Assembly (NCBI GenBank): GCA_024138025.1
Contig: JAMXBD010000367.1
Location: 930,001 to 994,000, forward strand
DNA: 64,000 bases
Direction of reading: 5' to 3'
DNA from: Combretum micranthum
Lineage: Eukaryota > Streptophyta > Magnoliopsida > Myrtales > Combretaceae
Under the pieces are notes generated by a model. That model saw only the letters and a list, made by a program, of their open reading frames with translations. It made no database searches and had not been told where the DNA came from. Below are positions 23,715-33,956 of this stretch, piece by piece. Both the position numbers and the translations under genes were made by a program. Positions within the stretch are counted from its first letter, which is position 1; each line of letters starts with the position of its first letter.

Positions 23715-26700
23715 TGTCATGCCCCAAAACAGGGTACCACGTATAGAGCCTTCGCATTATACGCACAAGCTATCTTAAAAGATCTGTTTATATCAAACAA
23801 TTACTAGCCAATTTTAGATTCTGAAATCATTTAATTAGATTATGTAATTAACCAGATTTAGCAGTAGTAAAACAATCTTTACAAAAATGTTTAAAATTCT
23901 ACTCACATGAGTGGATTATCCTTCATAAAAACAAAACCATACATGACTCTCTCTTGAGTAGTTTAACTCTTAAACAAACCTTACCATTAGGTATCTCATA
24001 TACCTTTCATAATGGTAAAATAAAGCTTTAAAACTTATTACAAAATATATATATTCTACCAGGCCTTAAAGAATAATACAATTCTAAAATGATAAATCCA
24101 GCTTTGATACAAAATAAAATATAATCCAATGATCCTAACTCGTCTTGTTCTTCAAAAAAAATCCTTTCAAGTCATCGCATATACCTGAAGCAAACATCTT
24201 CATCCAATCAACCCCTAAAAAGAAAACAACAAGGAGTTGAAACTTAGTACGATAGTAATACACACACTTGAGATGACACATAAGCTTATACTAATGCGAT
24301 GTGGCTAACAACAATTTATTATCTTTGAATTATAGCGAAACAAGCAATACAGGAGCACTCACACTCCAAAACAAACCTCTGGAAATCTGGAGATCCTAAC
24401 TAAAAGTAACTGTTTAGGGAGTTTGAATAGTTATATCTCTTATTTGATATACTAGGAAAAAAATAGCCTCTTTTAGGATTCAAAGCCATTACACATCTTT
24501 ACTTATCTTAGTCCATAATATTATTTAGTTCAACTAATTCTATAAACGTGAATTAAATCATATTATTTCCTTCTAAGCTCAAGTAAACGTTAAGTTGATA
24601 TCGTTTGCCCTATCAGCTATCCGCTTTACCACTTCTAAATGATCATTGCATCATGACAAAGGGGTGGCCTAAGCGCCTACTTACCGTGTCAGCATCACTA
24701 ATAAGGTTGTCGCTTCTTGGATTGGATTCAATGATATAGGCATAAGCATCACTAATTATTAAGGCTGTCTTTAAGTTTTAATTCATTTAGGATGCTCATT
24801 CTAATATACAATACATAAGTTACATGTACATTAGATAGTTTCCGCAATCAAAACAAGATCAAAGGATAGATCAGCTATCCATATATTTATTCATCAAATT
24901 AATTAATATAAATATTTAAATAAAATATCCACTCACATAAAACTTTTATTAAAAACCTATTTAATTAGACATTAAGTAGGAATCTCACCATGGCTGTGAA
25001 AAATGCTCTACTAAGATACGGACAGTTCTCCATCATCTATTAAAGTATTTCTTCCCCTTTGTTTATATTTATTATAAAAACATCATTATTCCTTATCATT
25101 CATATAAATGTTTAAATTAATCAATAATTTATATGAAATACTCATTTTTCTTAACAAACAAATATTTGAAACAATACTCCTCATATTAAACTTAGCCTAG
25201 TCTATCTCATATTAATTAAAGCCTATTCTTACATATTACAATTATATCTAGGCTAATTATAAGTTAAGTCTATATTACTTTACTTAACAAAGTTGATTAA
25301 ACCTAATTATTTAATTCAATTACTAAGTCATATTTAGTTATCCCATTAGATCATTATCACATATCTAGATGTTAATTGATCTATTTCATTTTAGCTCATT
25401 AAGATTCATTAAATCAAGTTTTACTTAGGTATACTAACTAAGTTCATTTTATACTTAAAAGCTATATTAAGTCTAATTAGTTACTAAACTTATTAATTTA
25501 CTTAATCCATTCCTAATTATATAAATTATTATCATATTATAGCACCTATCATTTATCTTTTTCATTTCATCTTTCTTTCCTTTCTTTTCTTTTTTCTTTT
25601 TTTTAAGGGGCTTGATCACTCGTGATGGAGGGCATGATAATCAAAGATGATCACGGGTTGTATCGCTTATGAACATCCAAAATTTTAAAAAGATATCATC
25701 ACGGGATGGATCGTGCCTTGATGATCCACAAATTTCAAATTAGTGTCTATCAGGGGTTAGATCATGCCTGTGATCATCCTTACATTCCAAATTTGATACC
25801 TGTGATGGATGCTCATGTTCATTTTTCACGTTTTGCCTCATCCAAAACTTCAAATTTCAACCTACTTAACTACTTGTTTCTCATCTTGATTACATCAAAA
25901 ACATATCACAAACATCATAGAAGCTCATATCATGTTTATCTAACATTCTTAATCATATTTCTACTTCATTCATCTTCATATTTCATTAAGTTTCTAACAT
26001 ATACACTATAACTATATACCTAAGTTTTAACTTACATGCTTATATATCACATGTTTACAAGTTTTATCTTAAACCATACTTAGAACTAACACCAATTCAT
26101 CATATACATATAGAAACAACAATCAAAACAAAGGAAAACAATTATACTTACTTGTCTAGCAACTTCAAGCATACAACACTACTAGATCTTCATCATTACT
26201 CTTTCTTCTTAGTTGATGTAGCTTCTACTAACTTGATTCTCAACTCTTATCTTGTTTTGTATCTTTAATTTCTCCTTGAATTTGAGATTTTGATTTGATT
26301 TTAGAGAGAGAAAGAAAATAAAGAAAGGAACATAGAAGAAGAAGAAGAAGAAGAAGAAGAAGAAGAAGAAGAAGAAAGAAAGAAAGAAAGAAAGAAAAGG
26401 GCAGGTGAAAAAAATGAAAAGAAAAAGGAAAAGGAAAAGGATTTAAGAGTATTAAAGGATAATTATGGGTAAGGGTTTTTATTTAAGCTTTTCAAATAAT
26501 TATTTTAAGTATTGAAAATAATTAGAAAGAAATATGAGAATTCATAAAATATGAATTAATTGCTTGAATCAAAAGTCTAGCTTAGGAGTTTAATTTCTAA
26601 ATATTTGATATTTAGTTTGAGTTTGGGCTTAAAACTGATATTTTTAAACAAGTAATGGAATTAAAATTTATGGGAATTTTAGAAATGAAAAATGGGTTAA

Positions 26701-27076
26701 GATGGATAAATAAGGCCTTTAAAAATTTAAGTAATTGAACTTAAAAAATTTATTCCATTTGAAAATTGAAAAGACAAGGAATCCAAATTGATAATTGGGA
26801 AAGAATTGAATAATTTGATTTTTGAAATTGATAATTGAAGCATATAGATAAAAAAAGAAAAGAATATTTGAAATCTCAAATTTCAATTAACCTATTTATT
26901 AATTTAATTATATTAATCTATCTAATAATAATCCATTATTATTTTACTTGAATTATTGAAAGTATCTCAATTCAATTTCTACGTTAATCCTAATTCAAAG
27001 TTCAGAATTAACTCCCTAATATACGATTTAATTAAACCATTTCTAACTTAGTTAAGCAAAATTTTTCGGTATTTCA
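23715..27076 (-). mobile_element. Family C LTR inserted in gypsy gag
   Basis: It starts TGTCATGCCCCAAAACAGGGTACC and ends AAATTTTTCGGTATTTCA at 27076, about 3,362 bp. The flanks acgtt and gcttt match at 3 of 5 bases, so this is an old insertion. Gag sequence on both sides supports the edges. It contains a GAA/GAAA microsatellite at 26334-26398. The 101-codon open frame at 25706-26011 has no conserved features and is not called. Confidence 0.65.
26334..26398. repeat. GAA then GAAA microsatellite
   Basis: About 14 GAA units followed by about 5 GAAA units. In sense orientation this is a TTC/TTTC tract, likely in the LTR leader region. Confidence 0.9.
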
Positions 27077-28800
27077 GCTTTTGTGTAGCGACCTTAGGCT
27101 ATTCCTACACCATTTGTTACTCCTCTAACTGTGCCATTACATTAGGAACACCCCCCTCCTAGTTGTACCAGCGATTACTACCACAACCATTAGCACCATT
27201 ACAATAGTCAAAGAGTATGTTATCAGAGTTTATGAAGTGTAATTGGTATTTTGATGGTGGTTAGGGACAACCAAATGAGATCAAGGATTAGTTAGCATAG
27301 ATTGAGTGCTTCTTTACTGTCTTTGAGGTATCTCGACACTTGTAAGTGGCATACGATACCTACATTATGAGACTTTGTGCCCGCAGTTGCTGGGAATCTA
27401 AGAGGAGAAAGCTACATGAGACGATTATGTAGGAGATGTTTCGTAGAGAGTTCCTTCAGAACTACTTTTCGGCTAACTTGAGAGTAAACCATAATGTCGT
27501 GCTGTTTAGTACTACTTAGAGAGGTCAAACAGTCGACAAGTATGAGACAGTGGTCAATCACTTACCTTAGTGTTCCCCATCTCATATCGGGTGTAGGTTG
27601 ATAAAGTTTAAGATTCCCATGTTTAGAAGGCTTATTAAGAAAGCCTAGTGATAGAGAATGCTAGGAGACACTATCACTTTTAGGAAGGAAGGTTATGAGC
27701 AAGCAAGTCCTAATAATAAGATGAAGAAGTAGAAGTTTCACTTCTCCTCTTGCCCTTTAAGGAAGAACCTACATGTAAGGAAGTGTTGGAAGTGTAAAGG
27801 CAATCATTATCCCCATAATTGCTTCCAACTAAGGGATAAGTGCAAAGTGAGCACTACTTGCTTTATTTGTAAGGGAAAGGGGCACCATTCTACCAAATGA
27901 CCAACGAAAGCATCATCACACGACAAGTCATTGTAGATGACTAGGAGTGTATCTTATGATAGGAAGAATTGTAGTCAGGGTAGTAATCTTATGCTATAAC
28001 CTTGTTTGGATGCCTCTATATTTAAAGGGAGCTTATATGTGAGATAAGGACTACAATCTTGTCGCTACTAATGTTGATGACATGGATGTTACTGGACTTA
28101 TTATAGGTGCATACCCTTGCCTCACTTTTATCTTATGTATAAGTTTAAGCATTCTCATTGGGATAACATGAAAATATTATAAGAATAAAAGATGTATATA
28201 AAATAAAAATATGAAACATAAAAGACTATGAAAATGCAAAAATAATTGCAAACCTTTAAGTTAAGGGAATATCTTAATAGCTGATCAGTTAACATATGCC
28301 TCCTTCTACATGAGAGGAACACATTCATTTGTTACTCTCGAGTTGGTAAGGAAGATGAGTTGTGAAGACCCCTACTGGCAATGTAGCAATGATGAAAGAG
28401 TTGATCAAAAAGTTCTTGCTACAAATTTAAGGGCATACTACCTTTACTAATCTAATAATGCTCGAGATTAACAAGTATAAGGTAATTCTAGATATGAGTT
28501 GGATGTCTATGGTAAATGGAATGGTAGCTTATCAAAGAAAGGAGGTAACCTTTGTTGCTGATGATGGGAGCTAAGCAATTTTAATGGGTGGGTTGATGAT
28601 ACTACGACTAAAGGAATTAAACTCATTTGAGTTTATTGCAAGTGATGAGGACCTATGAAGAGGTGTCAGCTTGATCTAAGCAATTGAAGACAAAGATGCG
28701 AAGCCTAACATCTCCAATGTCCGTGTGGTTAATAAGTTTTCAAAATTATTCCCTGATGAAGAGGTATAAGTCGATGTGCAATCTTCAGGAGATTTATCCA
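27077..28800 (+). pseudogene. Decayed Ty3/gypsy gag-protease region
   Basis: After a proline-rich linker, FRREFLQNYFSANLRVN and TVDKYETVVNHL match the retrotransposon Gag core (W/F-x-x-F-x-x-x-F-x-x-YFP...VxxYxxxFxxL). Two zinc knuckles follow: CWKCKGNHYPHNC at about 27784, and CFICKGKGHHSTK at 27859, whose final Cys codon has become TGA (27898-27900). Then come a retropepsin remnant (RGTHSFVTLELV near 28312, normally DSGATHSF) and the linker NVRVVNKFSKLFPDEEV (near 28720), which normally precedes RT. The homology stops near 28800. Numerous in-frame stops mark it as a pseudogene. Confidence 0.8.
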
Positions 28801-29204
28801 CTTTCTCTTTGTTTCACTCTTTTCTCTTTAATGATGGGATGTTAGATGAGTAATGTGTGATATATGCCATATTATTTATTTGTTATTCTATCTATCATAA
28901 GATTAAAAAAAAAAAAACCTACTTGTTGTAAAATAGAAAACATATCCATCACAAAATTGGAAACAATATGTCTGGTCTCTACATGTAATATTTTATATTT
29001 TATATGATGTGTTAAAGTCCATAACTTTATTAGATCACTTTAATTGACTTTATGTTTTATAGTAGTTTTATTGCACAGCTATTTTATAAACCCAATAGCC
29101 AAGCCCTACATTAGATTAAGAACTACAAATAAATTAGAATTGAATGTTAGAAGACCATCTCCTCAAGCTACAAAGTGGTACAACATTGACAATTTTGGAG
29201 TTTG
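28801..29204. other. AT-rich spacer, nothing recognised
   Basis: Contains a 12-base A run near 28907. One frame around 29134-29215 reads RPSPQATKWYNIDNFGVCN, which I cannot place. There is no RNA gene and no element terminus. Confidence 0.35.
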
Positions 29205-29323
29205 TAACATCAGGATTTATTTCCACTTGAAGGTTTTAATTTTGTAAGACTACCTCTAATTCACTTGCTGATAAAAAGGGTGTCCTTGTTGCACATAAGA
29301 TTACTTAACTCACTATTGCTAAT
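29205..29323 (+). repeat. 260-bp tandem repeat, unit 1, first piece
   Basis: GGATTTATTTCCACTTGAAG...TTTTGTAAGACTAC...CACTATTGCTAAT matches units 2 (39367-39628) and 3 (39629-39860). The rest of unit 1 is at 30763-30790, 36079-36151 and onward. Three separate insertions split it. Confidence 0.75.
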
Positions 29324-30762
29324 TGTTAAATTCTTTTATTTAGCTTTGATGATAGCAAAAACTAAATAAATTGTTTTATGATGATTTTGTTAAATGTGCA
29401 ACAAGAATGTTAAATTAAAAATTAAGTAAATCTGGATAATGAACCTAAAATAAGAGTATTAGAAGAATGGTCAAAAGCTTTGTCGAATGATGTATTAGAG
29501 GATTGGTTAAAGACACTGATAGTATAAAAAGAATTTCACAAAGGCTGTTGATTCTTAACATTTAGGTTGGTTAATTTGTTTTGTGAAGACCAAGTTGCAC
29601 TTATTAGATGTATTTAGGTAATATATCTAATGTGTTCTACTAATGATGGAATTAAATCTATGGGGTTTTTCAAGATGAACAATTATATACTTAGTTCAAA
29701 CTTCTCAAAAATTAAATTTATCATATATGTTTTAAAGAGAAATCATGTCAAGATTACCTTAGATATTTTATGGACAAATTTCAAATTGTGATAAGAATTG
29801 CGAATAGTACAGTTAGCTAAGCTCAAGGAAATGGATAAGGATGAATCATGTTTTTTTAAATGAAAAATCTTTTATATAGATGACAAGTTCGAGATTTTCA
29901 AATACACTTAAGAGAATTTGCATAATATTTCAAGAATGAACTTTGGTTAATAAAAATCAGTATCTTTCTAGAAGTGGTGGACAACATATTGACATGGATA
30001 AATTCAAAAGATCAAAGATTTGAATTCTATCAAAGTAGTAGATATTTTTCATAAATTATACTAGAATTATCTTTAGTGGCTAAATTAATTATTCAAGTAG
30101 AAAATCACTCTTAATTACTTTTTCGATTAATAGTTGTTATTCTAAAGCTATAAAGTAGCTTGGAGTTTAGAAAAATACACATATATCTTGCAAGCTAAAA
30201 ATTTTAAATATGTAATTGCATACAGTGACTATTAGAGGGTATCTACAAACTTAAACATTTACTGAATAAATACATTCATGCTTAAAAATGAGAGAACTTA
30301 TTGTACCCTATCTAAAACATTTTTCTCCTCTACTTTTGAGAGTTTGGTTGAATGCTTTATATAGAATATTACATTTTTATCTTGTAGATCTCTGTTAGCC
30401 AAGTGATGAAGCTGATGAGGCAGAGTAAGATAAGACATTGATGTTTGTAATTTATCTTATATTATTGGCTTAAGTAAAATAAACCAATGTGGAATATTCA
30501 ATCCCCCAGTAGTGCAGAGCTAAAAGAGATGATTGACTCATAAGGAGGAATATCTATAAATCTTAGGTCTCATTTACTTTCTTACACTTTATTTTCATTG
30601 TTGATTATATTTATTCAATATATTGTTTCATGTCATTATTCTAAGTATCTTAAGGGGAAAATTGTATTTAAGAAATTATTTTTCTAAGAGTTTTTCAAAA
30701 ATTTTTAATTGGTAGTTAATTCGCCCATCCCTCTTAGTTGCTTAATTAAACCTACATTAACA
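29324..30762 (+). mobile_element. Copia (SIRE-like) solo LTR
   Basis: It starts TGTTAAATTCTTTTATTTAGC followed by TTTGATGATAGCAAAAAC, and ends TTCGCCCATCCCTCTTAGTTGC...CTACATTAACA. Both ends are typical of the SIRE/Maximus type of plant Ty1/copia LTR. A TATA box (CTATAAATC) lies near 30552. The flanks ctaat and ctagc match at 3 of 5 bases. The undisturbed repeat unit at 39367-39628 reads continuously across this site, which supports the edges. There is no internal coding region, hence a solo LTR. Confidence 0.65.
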
Positions 30763-30790
30763 CTAGCTCATTCAACATGAAGATTAGAAG
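30763..30790 (+). repeat. 260-bp tandem repeat, unit 1, second piece
   Basis: CTAGCTCATTCAACATGAAG corresponds to CAATCAGCTTAACAT...GACAATGAAG in unit 2. It is bounded by the copia LTR on the left and a family B LTR on the right. Confidence 0.6.
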
Positions 30791-32234
30791 TGTAGATCCT
30801 GAAAATTTTCATACAAATAGAAATAGATGAAAATATAAAAATAGAAAATAGAATGATAATATAGGACTTTATCAAGACTTTAGAATTAAACCACAAGTAG
30901 AAATGAGCTTGTATATAAATTTCAAACCCTAAGACAAAGCTATCTAGATAGTATTTGAGACTACTAATAAGATTTCATAGTAAGTATCGAAAATCAAGAT
31001 ATAAGGATAACTTGGTTAAAGATATTAAGAGAGATAATGAGTAAATAACAAATTACGTTTATAGTTAGGAAATAGTAACCTAAAGATAAATCGTTAGGAT
31101 TATAAATACAATAAAGATATAAATAATGTATAACTAGTAATCTAGATTCCAAATAAATATTTTGATCACACAATTATCTTAATTAGGATATTCTTAAGCT
31201 ATTGGAGCCTAAAACAAAAATTGACCTAATAAGCTTAGAAAACCTTAATAGCGGAAATAAAATCCTGCAAATAATAATCGCGTAAACTTTAAACCTAAAT
31301 ATGAACTCAATGACAATTTGGAAAATTTATAGAACTCTAAATAAATTTTTGAAGATAAAACTCTTAAATTGACAAATTTATACCCGATTAGCTTAATAAA
31401 ACTACCTAAACACTCTAGATAATTATCAACTAATTATTATTATAATATTTTTTCTCCTTAATATATGGTGTATATACGGTGGCAAATCTTCAATTCCGGT
31501 TGGAAATTTCTTGGTTTATGCAAGTTGAAATACACTCCAATTTCATCAAGTAATTAACTCATATAGTCAGCAATTACACCCAATAAACCAATGAGAAACA
31601 ACCAGCACACACACACAAAATTAATGCATCAAAACAGTACACAACACACACACACACAAATATGAAATTTCAGGAAGATGCATCCAAATACCATCGTCAT
31701 TATCATCCTTTTTTTTCTTCAATATAAATACTATAATGAACAAGCAAAACAAAGCTAATTAAATCTTACATTTTTCCAGTCCAAACAAACACTAAAACAA
31801 CACTCTAAACAACCACAAAACTGACCCCAACTCACCCTATACACTAGCTGCTCGGATTAAACATAAACTCCATCAAAACACTTCAACAAAGCTTGGAAAG
31901 AACATACAAGGTAAGTTGATGTATGTTAAATTAGTTCTTTGCTCAACCAATACTCTAAACCGTGTACTGACATCTTTAGGATCAAAACCAACCCAAATCC
32001 AAGCTTAAAAAATGCGCGAATTGGATCAAACAAGGTAAGTTTGCAAAACCCTAGTTGCACTTTACCAAATTTGAAAATTAAAGATCACATACATGTTGAT
32101 GCCTTATGAGCTGATATATATAGATATATATCACATAGAAACACTTAGGAATGATTTGGGAATGATTTTAACATAGAAAATTGATGAAATATAAATTGGT
32201 TCATTGAAGAAGACAATGAAAAGTACTAGAACAG

Positions 32235-32520
32235 GCCTAACACCGGCCGATTATCCCCCAACACCGGTGGCCTATTAGGATAGGCCGGCAGCGTAAATGA
32301 CCACGTAATCTAGAACAGAAGTTACGTAAAGTCTATTTTTACGTGAAATGAATGAACGCCGGCTAACTCGAATTCTACACTTGTAGCGTAGAGGCCGGCG
32401 TATGAGCTAAAGTTGGCGGCCTACAAGCCAGCGTATCCTGATACAAAATAACATGTAAAACCTAAGAACGCCGGCATCTAGGTATCAACGCCGGCGGCGT
32501 TGGACCCTGCGTACACGCAT
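32235..32520. repeat. GC-rich GCCGGC cassette in a family B LTR
   Basis: Words such as AACACCGGCCGATT, GTAGAGGCCGGCGTAT and AACGCCGGCGGCGTT stand out from the AT-rich surroundings. The position in the LTR is equivalent to 8890-9190 and to 21440-21735 (opposite strand). Confidence 0.75.
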
Positions 32521-33133
32521 ATCTTTCTTGTGTGAAGTCCGTTCCATGACCAACAGATTATATATACATATATTAATAATAATAAACATATATTATATAC
32601 ATATATATATATATAGAGCTGGACAAATGGGCCGTAACTCATGGGTTGACCCGTTTAACCCACTTTTAAAACGGTTTAGGTTGATTTTTTTCAACCCGTT
32701 TAAAAGCGGGCTAAAAAAGCTAGCCCGTTTAACCCACGGGTTAAAGCGGGGTTAACCCGCAACGGGCCGAAATGGCCCACTTTTTTTTTTAGATTAAAAT
32801 AAGTTTTAAACTTAAATTTGAAAGTTGAAATCTAGAGAGTACAGTTACTCTAAGCAAGTTCACCTAATCTGTGGTCCAGTGAAACGGCTAATATCTAAAA
32901 TAACTATCATTTTGATTTTCCACGCTTCCTTCTTTAGTTTATTATATTCTTCGGTTCCTTCTTCCAGTTTTGTTTTTGGGTTAGTGAAATAGGGCTCGGT
33001 CTAGACGCTTATAGATCAAGTTTCACCTTTTTTTTTTTTTTTGCGGGGGGGCTGGAAGTTCTGAGTTTGCATTTTTATCCATGGAAAAAATCCATCTTCA
33101 TGCTTAATCTGTTGTTCTTGTTGTACGAGATCC

Positions 33134-33259
33134 ATGTCTCCAATTCTCTGTCAATTGATTCTTTCCGGGTGTATGATAAGTTCCTCCTTCATACGCAGGA
33201 CCCATTTAGTTCAATCTTTCTCAGTTGTTTTCCTCTACTGGCTTTACTACGTTTCATAA
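33134..33259 (+). CDS. Conserved sucrose-control upstream ORF (41 aa)
   Basis: A 41-codon frame upstream of the bZIP main ORF, starting MSPIL, with a second in-frame Met at codon 14 (33173) and ending RRTHLVQSFSVVFLYWLYYVS-stop. It closely resembles the conserved peptide uORF of group S1 bZIP transcripts (Arabidopsis bZIP1/2/11/44/53). In those, the nascent peptide stalls ribosomes when sucrose is high and lowers translation of the main frame. The double start (uORF2a/2b) of Arabidopsis bZIP11 also appears preserved here. The stop is 265 nt before the main ATG. The frame is fully open with no damage. Family role is established knowledge; function of this copy is inferred. Confidence 0.85.
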   Translation: MSPILCQLILSGCMISSSFIRRTHLVQSFSVVFLYWLYYVS

Positions 33260-33524
33260 TTTCAATTTAGCTGCAAAATTGTATTATTCTCCTGTAATTT
33301 ATAAGACCATACCATATATTTCGAGGATTTACCCCCCAAAGTCTTATGTACTAAGTCCTAAGTACTATTATAACTAAATTGCTAAGATTAATAACCCAAG
33401 GATTTTAGTATCTGAGTCAAATTTTAGTATTTGAGTCCTGCTAAGATTTCCTATTTTTGTCTCTCTTTAAACCCCTTTTTGGTCCAGAAACTCGAACAAA
33501 TCATTAGAAAGTTTCGAACTTTGC

Positions 33525-33956
33525 ATGGCTTCCTCAAGTGGGACATCTTCGGGATCATCCTTGATCCAAAACTCAGGGTCTGAGGAAGATCTGCAAGCTT
33601 TGATCGATCAGAGGAAGCGGAAAAGGATGATATCGAACCGCGAATCGGCACGACGATCTCGGATGCGGAAACAGAAGCATTTGGATGATCTAATGGCTCA
33701 GGTGGCTCAACTCAGCAAAGAAAACCAACAGGTCATTGGGAAGTCCGATATCATTACTCAACATTACCTTAACGTGGAGGCTGAGAACTCGATTCTAAGA
33801 GTTCAGTTGAGTGAGCTAACCCACAGATTGGAGTTACTAAATGAGATTATCAGCTTCTTGAGTGGAGGTAGAAACAGTGAACAAGTCAAATTTAATATAT
33901 ATTTTTTCGTTGGTCCAACAAGTCAAATTTTCAAGCAAGTTCTCATGGTCCAGTGA
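33525..33956 (+). CDS. Group S1 bZIP transcription factor, C-terminally truncated
   Basis: Encodes 143 residues: a Ser/Gly-rich N-terminus (1-19), then the basic region RKRKRMISNRESARRSRMRK (30-49) with the invariant N38-x7-R46, then a zipper at L56, L63, V70, I77, V84, L91, L98 and L105. It is intronless and has the uORF at 33134-33259, as in group S1 bZIPs, the nuclear factors that bind ACGT-type G-box/C-box motifs and regulate amino-acid and sugar metabolism. It is closest by eye to bZIP2/11/44. Homology stops at about residue 115 (FLSGG). The expected tail of about 40 residues is replaced by 27 unrelated residues read from element DNA, including one copy of a duplicated motif (33894-33913 and 33982-34001). 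Basic region and zipper are undamaged, so a DNA-binding dimer could still form. The whole gene lies between hAT-like inverted repeats, so this is probably a transposed copy. Whether it is expressed is unknown. Confidence 0.8.
   Translation: MASSSGTSSGSSLIQNSGSEEDLQALIDQRKRKRMISNRESARRSRMRKQKHLDDLMAQVAQLSKENQQVIGKSDIITQHYLNVEAENSILRVQLSELTHRLELLNEIISFLSGGRNSEQVKFNIYFFVGPTSQIFKQVLMVQ

Noticed and set aside
25706..26011. 101-codon frame, the longest unassigned one on the plus strand
   Set aside because: It lies on the antisense strand of a family C LTR and lacks domains. Its C-terminal part is low-complexity hydrophobic sequence.
33067..33270. 67-codon frame starting at 33067 upstream of the bZIP
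   Set aside because: It overlaps the uORF in another frame. The 41-codon frame at 33134-33259 has clear family conservation and this one does not.
33451..33651. Antisense frame over the bZIP start
   Set aside because: Shadow of the bZIP reading frame with no features of its own.
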